Shown piece by piece: positions 1 to 11,455 of a stretch of DNA of 64,000 nucleotides. The translations under genes and the position numbers were made by a program. How positions within the stretch are numbered: the first letter of the stretch is position 1; every line of letters starts with the position of its first letter. The notes beneath the pieces are model-generated. The model saw only the letters and a program-made list of their open reading frames with translations. It made no database searches and was not told where the DNA came from. Source of the DNA: Entonaema liquescens (taxonomy: Eukaryota > Ascomycota > Sordariomycetes > Xylariales > Xylariaceae); assembly GCA_902805475.1 (NCBI GenBank), contig CADCSX010000008.1, forward strand, positions 682,001-746,000, given 5' to 3'.

Positions 1-660
1 TAATTAAATTGTTATAAAAATTAGAAAATATTATATTTTTTTTTTTAACATTTAAAAAAATAACGAAATTACTTTTTTAATTTTATTTATTAAATTAAAT
101 AAATAACATTTTTGTATTATAACGTTAAATTTTTTTTTAATAAAATAAAAATAAATTAAGCGAAAATAAAATCGTATTTATTAATTAATATAAAGAAAAA
201 ATAATTTATTTTTAAAAAACGAAAAAAATATAAAATTTATTTACATGTTTTTATAAATATTAATAATAATTAACAATAAAATTATAAACAATCATTAAAT
301 TAATAATTGTTAATAAAACTTATTATAAATGTAAATTATTAACAAAAATCATTAATAAAAACCAAAAATAATAATTTATTAATAAATAAACTTTAATAAT
401 AAAAATTAAAATAATTATTATTCATTAAAAAAAATTTATAATAATTTAATTAAATTGATAATTAACCTTAGTTTAATTTAATTTAATAGAAATCTTTTAA
501 TTTAATAAAAAATAAAACATTTATTATAATTTATAATATTATAATTAAAAAAATAATTAAAAAAACAAAATAATAAAATTATTAAATGTTATAATATAAT
601 ATAAATATAAATTAAATTATATTATTATATTAGTTAAATTTTATAAAGGAATTTTTAAGA
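1..660. repeat. AT-rich island A
   Basis: This stretch is almost entirely A and T, with long A and T runs and no meaningful reading frame. It ends abruptly near 660, where composition returns to about 50 percent GC. In ascomycetes such islands are usually repeats mutated by RIP. The remaining cytosines lie mostly in CpA, CpT or CpC (for example AACATT, AAACAATCATT, AACCAAAA), with only a handful in CpG. That differs from the second island at 8.5-9.5 kb. The left end is cut by the window, so the parent element cannot be identified. Confidence 0.75.
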
Positions 661-3033
661 TAATAGATATAAAAATATATTTAAAATATATAAGTCCTTA
701 TGTGGATCTTGTGGGTCCATGTCATATGACATCCCCCCCCTGAGAAATAGCGCATGAGTAAAAACCCGTTTTTGAAGATGACTACATCCACCGATCCAAA
801 GACTTGTGCAGTATCCTCGGCCGAAAGATCCCACGAATTCTTCGAATCGCAAGGCCTGAATGCTGAGACTGCGATGAGGCGGTGGCTGTTGTTTGGGACT
901 GGGACTGGGACTGGGATTGGGACTTCGGATCTTTATGTGAATTAAGCGACACTCAAACGGTCTGGATGGAGTGGAGGATCTTGACGATCATCTCAACCGA
1001 GAGTGGTTCCCGATGCAGGACACATCAGGGCGCCAACCACAGACAGCCCCTTGCAGAAGAGGCGGTGGATCATGAATGCCGAATGGATTCGCTGGGAGTC
1101 TTCTACCAGAGTACGTATTGTACACAGCGTAACTGAGGCTCTGAAGGCTCTGAAGGCTCCGAAGTCACTGCTACCCTATCGGTCATATGATGCGTGTACT
1201 ATCGAATAATAATTAATTAAAAATCTACTTAATGAACCCATTCGCTATACTCCGCATCGGAGCTCCAAGGTTTGGTAGACTCCACGGATATTAATGACAT
1301 CTGCTATGCCATCATGGATGGAAAGGCAATCAATGTATTTATTAGGTACATCGACCACTATGGGACCCGAAGAAAGCAGGACGTAGCTTGGCGGGATACT
1401 ATATTTATATGAAGAGAGAAAGCAAGGGCCATTTACATAGTAATTAAGCGTAACACGACATCTCGTCTATGTAGGTTAGATGCTTCTCTGTGTAGTGTAA
1501 AACTCCTTGGCTGTTTCTTAACGGTCATACTTAGAGACCGTAGTAATTGTACGCGTATAGTTCGTTGTACACACCTCATATTAGAAGGAAGACTACTTCA
1601 GAAAGACATGAACACCGACAGAATGTACGCGATGTACGTGACTAACATACCAGCATGTCTACCCAGGTAGAGGCCATTTAATAGGAGGCGGTGTCAGCGG
1701 AATAGGTAGCCGACCCAATGGAAACCTGGTCAGGATGATCCCGCAAATGAGGTCCTGTTGGGATTACGACATGCCTCGTCCCAGAAGGACGGGAACTGCG
1801 GATAATTCAAATGCATGCCATGGAAGATCAGTCGGCGCCGTGTTAATTAATCGAAAAAATAAAGAAGCAGCATGTAATACCGCGGATGTACGTCTGCTAC
1901 CACCCTACAATCCGGCTTGCAGCCTAGGAGCCGACCAGAAGGTCAGATCCATGGGTGGGCCAAAAGAAAGAAAGGAAAAAAAAAGCTACGGCATGCAGGA
2001 AGATGCGAATTGTTCACATCAGGTGATATGTCGTGTAAGTCGATAATGCAACTTGATGTGTTCGCCGCCTGCTGCAGTCCCGCCGGGCGGATTTGCCTCT
2101 TTGGAATCGAGACGGGGTTCGACAGCAACGTCATTGGTCTATCGGCCATGGAGATTGGCGGGCGTGAGACCCAATGAGCTGGGTTCCCAATGGACAGGTG
2201 ATGCGGACAGCCGAAAGGGCAGACGTCCGATGCCTAGGACAGGCAATCGGTAATCTGTTGGCCTGGGAGGGGAGGAGGGGGAAGCAGAACTGCTTTATTG
2301 GCAACGGGTTAATGGAATATGGGATAAGATCGAATAGGATTCGAGGGACGAGGCTGCGGCACCGAAGAGAGGGTGTCATCTGTGGGATCTGATCAACAGA
2401 GCTTACTGTTCTCGTTGCGTTACCCGGAAGCCCGACGCTTTGGGAAGTGCGCAACGGTTTCTTGGGAATTGAAAGAGGCATATGAAGCTTGATTCAAGAG
2501 GGGCGTCTTATTCAAGATTCGGTCTGTAGATGGACAGATAGTGTTATGATAGATCATGTGGTTCACGGAAGATTTGCATGGGACTACTTCCTATGTAAGT
2601 GGGAATATCACAAGAAAAGGGGGCTAATGACATGGAGTAACCTAAGGTATGTGTGTTAGGTTAGGTTAGGTTAGGTACTCGAGTGTAAGTATTTAGCAAC
2701 CTACAACGAATATGCGAAAACGTACAGAAAATGCATGTGTAGAAAAATCACATAGATAGATTTGAGGCCATCTGCCATCTCACTTGCAGACGCGGTGACA
2801 CAAATGTTACATGTAATAAGGAGGTGAATGTGATAGGGTAGGCAATATCTCAAAAAGTAATTAAAGGTACGATATTACGAGAGAAAGAGGTACAAATCTC
2901 TCAAGCATGATCAACATTGCTGATGAAAATCATCAACTACACTACCAAAACCCCCCCTGTCTCCCCTGCCCTCCGCCCATTCGGGCCAGTCCTCGAAAGT
3001 CCCCGACGGAAATGGAATTCTCATCTTCCTTAT
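661..3033. other. Gene-free stretch with short tandem repeats
   Basis: No reading frame here has family features, plausible splicing or consistent codon use; the longest ORF is 116 codons. Two small repeats are visible: five copies of a GGGACT-type hexamer at 895-924 and four TTAGG units at 2656-2675. The rest is unremarkable mixed-composition sequence between the AT island and the TIR element that starts at 3036. Confidence 0.6.
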
Positions 3034-3035
3034 TA

Positions 3036-3396
3036 CAGTAAAACCTTGTTATAACGAATCTACTATATAGCGAAACCTCGCTACAGCGAAATTTTTTGAA
3101 AAACTGGAAAAATTGTATGGGATTTAACGAATTTTTCAAATAACGAAATTCGTTGGACTTGGTGCTTAGTCACCACCAAATTCGTTATAAAAAAGTCGAG
3201 TTAAGCCAAATTTGGAAATCCACTAAGCCACTTTCGGCTAACTCGCTACAAAACTGGCTCGAGCTTTAGACTTTATCATGAACTTTACAATTTTAGGTAA
3301 GAAATTGGTCTGTGCGCCACCTACTTCTCAACGAACCCTCGTTACAACGAATTTAGACCTCTGTTTTTTTCAATTCGTTATAACAAGGTTTTACTG
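3036..3396. mobile_element. MITE with 24-bp perfect TIRs and TA target duplication
   Basis: The left end CAGTAAAACCTTGTTATAAC, continuing CGAAT, is matched by its exact reverse complement at the right end (about 24 identical bases). Both ends are flanked by TA (3034-3035 and 3397-3398), the target-site duplication of Tc1/mariner/pogo elements. Subterminal copies of the CGTTATAACGAA-like motif occur inside (around 3063-3090 and 3335-3355). The 361-bp body has no transposase frame, so it is a non-autonomous deletion derivative. The CAGTAAAACC terminus resembles pogo/Fot-type elements, an assignment made from memory of the family and not from a search. Confidence 0.88.
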
Positions 3397-3398
3397 TA

Positions 3399-5553
3399 CG
3401 ACGGCCCCCACAGAAAAGCCTCAAATGCCTGGCATTGCCAAGGCTCATCCCGACTCCATCTACCACGCGACTGACCAGGGCTAGGCCCGTGATCTACGAA
3501 ACGCTACTATGAAATAGGCACTCACCTACGTATTTACAGCTCGCCTAACCCCGTAGCGCCGCATTACTATGCAATGGGAGTTGCTCCAAGCTGGTAAAGC
3601 TGGTAAGCTAGAAGAAATGGTGACGACGATTAGGTGGTATTTTGCCCTCTTTTTATTTTTGACCCTCTCCTTTTCCCCTCCAAAAACGTAATGGAACTTT
3701 TCTGATTATGGCTGCGAGGCGATTGGGGACATCCGCTTGTGGTAATCGTGCAGTTACACGCTTGCGGGTTAGCATGTTACATTTTCCTTGGAATTGTGCG
3801 GGTTGGGTCACAACGCGGTCACAACATGCGATGCTTCGCAGGTAACTAACAGAACGTGATGGTGTCGCAGCGCCAAGGGGGCGAGGGAGAGGCTGGTGAT
3901 CTGGAAAAGAACTTTTTTTTTTTCTTTCTTTCTTCGCCCGCTACTTTACCGGTTTATGTAGGTACGGATAGTACAATACACACATACACATACATACCTA
4001 CATACCTCATACTTGGAGGGGGTGATACCGAGATCAGCGAGATGCTAGATGGAGTGATGTTAATGCTACACTCTAAAACATCATAGCCCCGCAAGAGAAC
4101 AGACACTTTAATATACTAGGACTAATATGTCTCCATCATATATATCTCTTCTCTTTCTTTTTAAGTTGACTTCGGCCCTATCATACGCAAGTGATGAGCG
4201 CCGCAATGACTACACGTAGAACTTACTATATTTGTAGTTCCTCTAAGACCAAAAGTGCCTGAGCGTTGAAACCTCCATCTCTATAGTAGACCCTTATAGA
4301 CTAGGATCGTTTAAATTCGAGCCGCCAATCTCTCCATATACTCAAGTGGGCAAACATCCCTCGCAAGGACTGCGCTATGTTCTCTTGGATGACGGGATAT
4401 TCCCTCTGTGTTACTGTACGTAGTAATAAGCTTGTTTGACTCCGTTCTTTGGGGTTTCACCCCTGCGTAAATCTCAAAACAAAGGCTTAGAAGCTTAGAG
4501 CTTGGGAGCAAACTTCCCCACGCAGGGGCTGGGCTCTCCTCGACATCGAAACAAGGTTACTTGCATACTTACGTTTCCTCTTCCTAGTGTAGCCAGTGTA
4601 GCCACAGCGATGAAGGAAGAAAACCCGACGTATGCATGCTCCAACGAGTAATGATCCTTGCCTTGTTAGTATCTTGTTCACGAGTTGAGATCGAGATTTA
4701 GAGCCACAATCACACAGGAACGAAGTTGCCAAGAATACATGATTTTTTGGATATTTCTCTTAATTCTGTTTCTTACGACTTGCTTGAAGCTAAGCCGTTT
4801 TTAGTCGTCTAGATTCATCTTTCCATCATACAGAAGCTATTTCGCCTGTCTCTCTCCACCGAGATCTGCGTTGGGTTCGACCCGTTGCTCTGTTGGTACA
4901 GTTTCTCATTCCTCCCCTTTCTTTGCAGTCCTCTTTTCTATACATTAGGACTAGATAAAATATCCAAGTGAAAAATAACAGAGGTGGTAACAATAATAAT
5001 AATCATCCGTAGAAAACCGTGAACGAGGGTAAGATTGCTCTTGTTTTTGGATGTTCCAACACATATCCCTCTCAAGTATGATTCGTAAACGCCGGTGTAA
5101 ATGCCCCGAGTTGGTAGTCCGATGCGCCTTCGTCAATGAACAGTCACATCCTGCGCAGGTAAAAATGCAACCCGTACCCTATCCCGCAATCCCCAATCCC
5201 AGTAAGCAAAAGGCAGACCGCCTCTTTCGCCAACTCATCCCAACAAGTCGAAAATAAAATATACGGTCCGAATTCCAGATAGGTATTCAAGGTAGGTGAT
5301 AAACAGTGTCGGAAACCGAAAAATAAAAAATAACAGCGAGTGCTTTTGAGAAACGAAGGCGGCCGTTCAATGTTCGTAACGTAGCCCCCGGGGTTGGGTA
5401 TCAAATGCATCCTTCATATCCCTGACTCTCTCTCTCTGGTCCTTCCAACCTCCTCTTCGGAGAGCCGCACAAGACTAAGTCCACATTAGGAATAAAACAA
5501 TAAATAATAACAGCGTCGAATATGTATATATGTCGAATCCGGGCTGGTTTTTT
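3399..5553. other. Gene-free stretch downstream of the Con7-like gene
   Basis: No coding region can be supported. A pyrimidine-rich tract lies at about 3911-3936, and a CATACA/CATACC repeat at about 3979-4006. The last several hundred bases probably include the 3' untranslated region of the minus-strand transcription factor that ends at 5554. Small ORFs here lack splice support and family features. Confidence 0.5.
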
Positions 5554-6547
5554 TTAATGGTGAGAGTTGCCACTGTCATGGCATCCGCGCTCGTGCCTCT
5601 TCATGTTGCTTCGCACGCTGAAAGCCTTCCCGCAGCCCGCGTGGGGACACTTGAAGGGCTTCTCGCCGGTGTGAGAGTGGCTGTGAATTCGTAGCGAGCT
5701 TGGTCTCGAGAACGCTTTGTTGCAGGTCTGGCAGATGTAACGGTCCTGCGACTGCGGGAAAGATGCCGCCGAAGATGGCGAGATGTAGTGATGGTGTTGC
5801 CACGGATTAGCCCCTGAGTCGGCGCTAGAGAAACCGTTACTGGTAGAGGCGGGAACGTCTGTAACCTAATGAGCTGATGTTCTTCATACCCACCGGAACC
5901 GTGAATTAGACAAACCTGTGGCAATGGCCTCTGGTAATAGAGTCCCGAGATCTGCGGTTGAGCTGCGTGAACTCCAGAGAGAGTGGCGGGATAGTAAGAT
6001 GGTACTGGCGCCTGACCCAGGTATGGCGCAGCAAAAGCGGGCTGCGAGTATACGGGAGCTTGCATGGGCATACGGGGTGCCACCGCTGCTGCCATCTGAT
6101 GGCGGTGAACGTCCTCTAGTGGCGGAGTCGTTTCGTAATAGTAATTTGGCCCCGACACAACGGAAACTGATCTCGTCGACGGCGAATTATAGCCTTCTCT
6201 ACCATCAAAGGACGCATCTGAACTCATAGGGGGAGTAGGAGGTAAAGCGGCTCGAGGAGCGCTGCTCGCACAGTGAGCCGAATTTGGTCGGGTCTCTACC
6301 TTCACTGTTGATGCTATTCTTGAGTTTAGTACGGTGCTGTTCATAATGAAGCTGTTTTTAAGCCGCTCATACCTTGCTGAGACTGAGGTGACTGTTCAGT
6401 CGTAGGCGATCCACCATCTGCCATTACTAATAAGTTGGAGATCGAGGGTAAAGAGCATTTCGAAGTTTCGTCCATTGGAGGCGAAGGAGGCGGTTGTGGA
6501 TATCCGTACTGAGCACCAGGCTGACTTGCGTATATGGCTGTAGCCAT
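5554..6547 (-). CDS. con7: Con7-like C2H2 zinc-finger transcription factor
   Basis: Three exons on the minus strand: 6547-6373, 6304-5916 and 5865-5554. They give a 291-aa protein. Intron 1 (68 nt) has donor GTATGA and branch TACTAAAC; intron 2 (50 nt) is GTTTGT..TTAG; all phases agree. The N-terminus carries the motifs PPPSPPMDETSKCSLPSISN and LPPTPPMSSDASF, followed by YYYETTPPLE, a Pro/Tyr/Gln-rich middle, and NPWQHHHY. Two C2H2 fingers lie near the C-terminus (CQTCNKAFSRPSSLRIHSHS, then HTGEKPFKCPHAGCGKAFSV), ending RGCH plus a short tail. This layout matches the Con7 family, nuclear regulators of conidiation and infection morphogenesis described in Magnaporthe and Fusarium. The finger exon has no ATG of its own, so intron-blind ORF calling splits this gene. 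Family call strong; exact orthology inferred. Confidence 0.86.
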
Positions 6548-8400
6548 CTTGTGTATGTATATATAATATTATGTATGTTGGCGGAACTATTTTGTAACTC
6601 AAGGTCCTTGAGCTGTTGATATTAGGAACTAGAGATTTTTGTTCGACGATAGTCGTATATATTAGCTGCAGGTTTTTATTCGACAAAGGTATTGGCTCCA
6701 GGAATTCTCGGTATGTAAAGTCGATTAACTATTCGTAGTACGACGAGCTGGATATTATGTACGGGGAGTGTGGATACTTAAGTATAGACAGTAGGTGGTG
6801 GGCGAGTTACGAGGGTTGACGATGTATCTATCAGATCTTCCCGGGAGGTATAATATAAACGACGATCAAGCGTCAATCCATACAATAATCCCTGGAGAAC
6901 AACTGTCACAAATTGGGTGTGGGTCACGGCAGAGCTGGGTTCAAATCAACAGTAGATCGCCGGTATCGAAGGTACTCCTGCATCATCGGCAAGTACTTAT
7001 AGCACCCCTATTAATGGACGGGCCCTTGATGTATTGGAGTTCCATGTGCGGCGATGGGACTCTGGAACTGCTTATGCTTGCCCGCCTCTTTTTAGTGGTC
7101 CCAATTCCCCAAGTATGGGCTGATGCAAGGGTGGTAGTACGTACAGTATGTATTATATAGGTATTGATGAGAGAGAAGCTGTGGTGTGGTGTAGTGTAAG
7201 TAGTGTAGCGTAGTCTACCTAATGTACATGTGGGTGAGATCGAAGGATGGACGTAGGAGAACGGCTCCGCTGGGATTCTCGTGGGATCGCTGAAGGTCAA
7301 ACGGCTACTGGCTACGCCTATGCACCGGCAAGGGTCTAACAAGACGTCCGTGTGCGTGGTCTTCTGCACTCTGGGCATCCCCGGTGGACCGTTTAAGCTC
7401 ATCCCTTCTTCTCCTTCTACCTCCTCGCTCTAAGGTCTTGGCTAGTCAAGGTTAGCACGCTCGTTGTATGTGTGGTTATGGTACTGCTGGACTGCTGGAC
7501 TGCTGGACTGCTGGGTGCATAGCGCATCCGGGCTACCATTTCCCCTTAGGGACATACTGCCGTCCGGATAGTTGGTCTGTGACCCCTGTCTTGGTACACT
7601 TCGGACAAGGGACCCGGTTTAGTTCATGTGGAGGTAGGGGACTTGAGACGACTAGAGACGACTAGAGACGACAGTAGGCTTGAGGTTAGTGCCGCAAGCT
7701 TCGTTGATACTATCTTTTAAGCCCTGCCGAGCCTGTGCTGTGACCGGATTGTCAAGCTGATCTTATGCCGTTCCCTCCCCACGAGCCCTGACAACGCACA
7801 CACTGCAACGCTCCTCCGTGCGTATGCCATTCTTTCGGATGACAGCCTCTCTGCCCCAAATTGTTTTGATCTATTAAGACCATGCTGCAGATTGTCAGAT
7901 CTATCCGAGAAATAATGTTTGAGTTGACCTATTCGGGAACAGCGGTAATAAAGCATTGATCAAGACTTGCAACAAGGAGGTCTTCGGTAGACGAAGTTGC
8001 CGTGCTTGACATATGAACAATCCGTGCACCCGCGTATCGATGTTTACTATTTGTTTATTTTGTATATTGTGTATATTGTGTATATTGTGTATATTGTGTA
8101 TATTGTGTATATTGTGTATATTCGGCACTGCTTTTAATTACTCTTGTTCCTACATAGTAGTAGTTGATGAGTAGCAGAGCCGATAAGAGAGAGGCTTGAG
8201 TAGATCTGATCTTAGGAGACTCCTCACATGTTTATGCGCTCCGTAGGCGGTCTACTGGGTTTAAAGCGGTCATTGATTATTGATTCCGTCTAGCTCGATT
8301 AATATTAATAGGATCTATTGGTCGCAAATTAGACCGCAGCCGCCCGCATCTGCCAGGTCGTCATAGGATACTAAGAACTTAGAAGCACGATGTTGTAGGC
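6548..8400. other. Upstream region of the Con7-like gene with minisatellites
   Basis: No gene is supported. The proximal part is probably the promoter and leader of the minus-strand Con7-like gene; AT-rich TATATATAATATT sequence lies 10-30 bases above its ATG. Short tandem arrays are present: four copies of ACTGCTGG at 7483-7514, about three copies of GAGACGACTA at 7645-7672, and about seven copies of TGTATATTG at 8061-8122. The 139-codon minus ORF at 6983-7402 has no family features and is treated as chance. Confidence 0.5.
8061..8122. repeat. Minisatellite, 9-bp unit TGTATATTG, about 7 copies
   Basis: The unit TGTATATTG repeats almost perfectly in tandem over 62 bases. On the minus strand it reads as a repeated Asn-Ile-His tripeptide inside a 75-codon ORF, which is a product of the repeat and not evidence for a protein. 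Confidence 0.9.
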
Positions 8401-8406
8401 ATGCTC

Positions 8407-9588
8407 ATTATGCGTATAATAGATCTATTATGCGATATAATGTCATTATACGCTATTATACGTATAATGCCATACAATTTGCGTATAATACGTATAATTT
8501 AGCGAAAATTTTTTCGTGTATCGTATAATAATAATAATAATATTTATTTTAATTTAAAACATTTTTAAATTTAATTAAAATATTTTTTAAAAATAATATT
8601 ACGTTTAATTAATTTATTTTTATTAATTAAAATTATTTAATATAAAAATAAATTATTTATAAAAAATAATATTAATTTAATAATAAAAAACGTATTAAAT
8701 TAATAATAATTATATTATTTTATATAAAAACGTTATATTCGCGAAAATCGTATAAATATTATATATATTTTTATATAAATTTATTAATACGTAATTATAT
8801 TTTTTATATTTATTTTATTAAATTTTTTAATTAATTTATTAAATTATTTTATTTAATTTATTAAATTATTTTATTTAATTTATTAAATTAATTAAATAAA
8901 CGTTATGTTTATTATTTATTTCGTTTCGAAACGCGCGTATATAATCGTATAAAATATTATAAAATTAATAATTTTAAAAAATTAAAATTTTATAAAAATA
9001 AATATTATTAAATAAACGGTAAAAAATTTAATTAATAAAAAAACGTATATAATAAAAAACCACGAAAAATAAAATTTATTAAAAATTATAAATAAATATT
9101 AATAAATTTATATATATAAAAAAATATTTATTAATATAAAATTATTATAATTATTATTAATTTAATACGTTTTTTATTATTAAATTAATGTTATTTTTTA
9201 TAAATATTATAAAAAAAAATTATATATTAAATTAAATTTATTTAATTTACGTTATTATTTAATTAATTATATTTTATTAAATATATTTAAATTAATAAAA
9301 ATTTAAATTATTATTTATTATTTCGTTTATTATTTTAAATAATAAATTTATTAATTTATATATTTATAAATTTAACGCGTTATTTTACGTATAAAATTTA
9401 TAATTATAATTTTAATTTTAATATTAAATTCGTATTTAAAAAATTTTAAATACGATATTTTAATAATAAATTAACTTTATTTTTATATTAACGCGCCGGA
9501 TAATCGAGGGTCCCATTCCGTTATACGCATAATAAATCTATTATGCGCCATTATGTGTCATTATACGGTATAATGCGTTATGCGCATA
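8407..9588. mobile_element. RIP-degraded element with quasi-palindromic terminal repeats
   Basis: Two related blocks of about 60 bp, 8407-8469 and 9520-9588, border the element. Both contain ATTATGCG/CATTATACG motifs around an (A)ATCTATTATGCG core followed by TGTCATTATACG. They match as direct repeats and, because each is itself nearly palindromic, partly as inverted repeats. Between them about 1 kb is more than 90 percent A+T and has no reading frame. In this interior nearly every remaining cytosine is in CpG. The arrangement suggests a transposable element whose interior was erased by RIP while the short termini survived. Element class is unknown. Confidence 0.6.
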
Positions 9589-11388
9589 GTAAAAATAGCA
9601 TCTCTACGATGCTGAGATGAGCCTTACCTGTGGGATGGGAATATCCGAGGAAGAGGGTCTTCGCATCTTAAGCTCCGTAGGCCTACACTACCACTACGAG
9701 ACAGGTTCCATGACCAGCCCCCATAAAGGGACCACTCAAATCCTTGGCGATAGGAGATAGCCTCATTAAACAAAACTTATGCTTTCATACGTAATACCCT
9801 TAGATCCATAGACACCGCCTAGTTTTTAAGACGTCAGATTTTAATAGGCGGTACGGCAGTTAACGAGTATGCATATATCACAAGCGTTAGTTGCTACCGG
9901 TCTGCTAGTAAGATCTAGGGCGTAGTTAAAAGCGTCATAACGATACGGCAACACCAATGATAGCACTATGTTTTTTTTTGCAAGAAACATTCGGAGGCTT
10001 TTTCAGAAACGAATGCCAATCTCATATGATCGGCAACTTGGCTCCAGGAATCTACTTCGCTTAGGCAGGGTGGTCTGTGGCTAGCAAGGGTATATTTTGC
10101 CCTGGGACTACCATTTTAGTTTTTCTTCGGTCATGCCTTTGACTTTTAACGTGGTCTATGATCGACAGCCTACTCCCCTTCGGGATGGGAGCTTCTTTTA
10201 CATAGTACTTGGACCTATTTGGACCTACAAACCCCTGTCTTCCCTGACACTCTAGTTCCCAAGGCGAGACACCCCGTAAAGAAATGGCATGAAGGAATAA
10301 GCCAGTTCCGAATTATCTGGCACGAGCCAAGTTACTACAGAACTTAAACTGTCTTAAATATCACCACGTATGATACTTGATAGATTGAATTGAGACATAT
10401 GCAAACCCCATATAGCATTGTGATATTCCATAGCCCTAGACTCTCGGGACGATGAACCGTTGCATGAATCCATACTCGTAAAGAGAGTAGCGGCCTTAAA
10501 GTTAGCCAGCAGTAAATTGACTGTTTTTGCGATCACGCCGCGTCATGCACTCACTACACCAAGGTCCGAAGGCGGCTTCTAGATCTTGCGCTTAAAATTG
10601 TTAACAAATAGGCTACGAGTGAGATTTGACAAGTCGAAGCGACTTGAGAAGCTAGAAACCACGTGAAGCCCTTAAGGTGGCTTGCTTTTTTTTCCTACTA
10701 GCTCCGTGTACGGATCGCTCGAAAGCATGGAAACTGAGTTGAGGCTTGCATAACGGCGCGCTAGATGGACGCCAGAAGAACGCCAGAACGTGTTAGTATA
10801 TCAGTTAATTAGGTACTATCGTCGTACTGCCATCGTAGTGCACTATTAAGTATTACCTGCGTAGGCCTAGCTAGACTCTTTCCCCTCTCCTTAATTTTTT
10901 ATATACCCTCCGTACAGATAGCCTATGACATGATCAGGCCCTAACGCCATTGTGTACTTACGCCCAGCATGAGAAGTTGGTCAGATGAATTAAATTTGAT
11001 GCTTATTGGAACTTAAAAGGAACCACTATCGAGTCGGGTTTTTACCATGCGGTAAATTTTTTCTTTCTTAGCGCTTGCAAATAATAATATTAATCTCACT
11101 ATTGTACACGTGGGGATATACTTATGTATGGAAAGGGGGTATATATAGCACGGACGTTAAACGTTTAAGCTTCGTACTTAAGCAGTCTTTTCCTTTACCG
11201 TAGCCGAGGTGCCTATTTGCTGCTCGTGTTCCATAATACTATATTAATACTATATGATACTATATAAGCTTCACCTCCTAAGTCTGTGGTTTCGTTTCAG
11301 TATTCTGCTCAACTTAATTAGTTCGATTTTACGCTGGTCTTGGAACCTAGTGTAAGAAGGTATCGTGAGGCTTAACATAGGTAGTATG

Positions 11389-11455
11389 TAGTACGGGTTG
11401 AGTAGTACGGGTTGAGTAGTACGGGTTGAGTAGTACGGGTTAAAGTAGTATGGGC
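11389..11455. repeat. Tandem repeat, 14-bp unit, about 4 copies
   Basis: The unit TAGTACGGGTTGAG is repeated, the first copy starting one base short of full and the last copies diverging (GGGTTAAAGTAGTATGGG). It lies in gene-free sequence. Confidence 0.8.

Noticed and set aside
2656..2675. TTAGG x4 as an interstitial telomere
   Set aside because: Fungal telomeres are usually TTAGGG; four TTAGG units fit the many TAGGTA-type short repeats scattered through this DNA.
4860..4900. tRNA-like T-arm (GGGTTCGACCC)
   Set aside because: No D-arm, anticodon stem or acceptor pairing could be found at the right distances.
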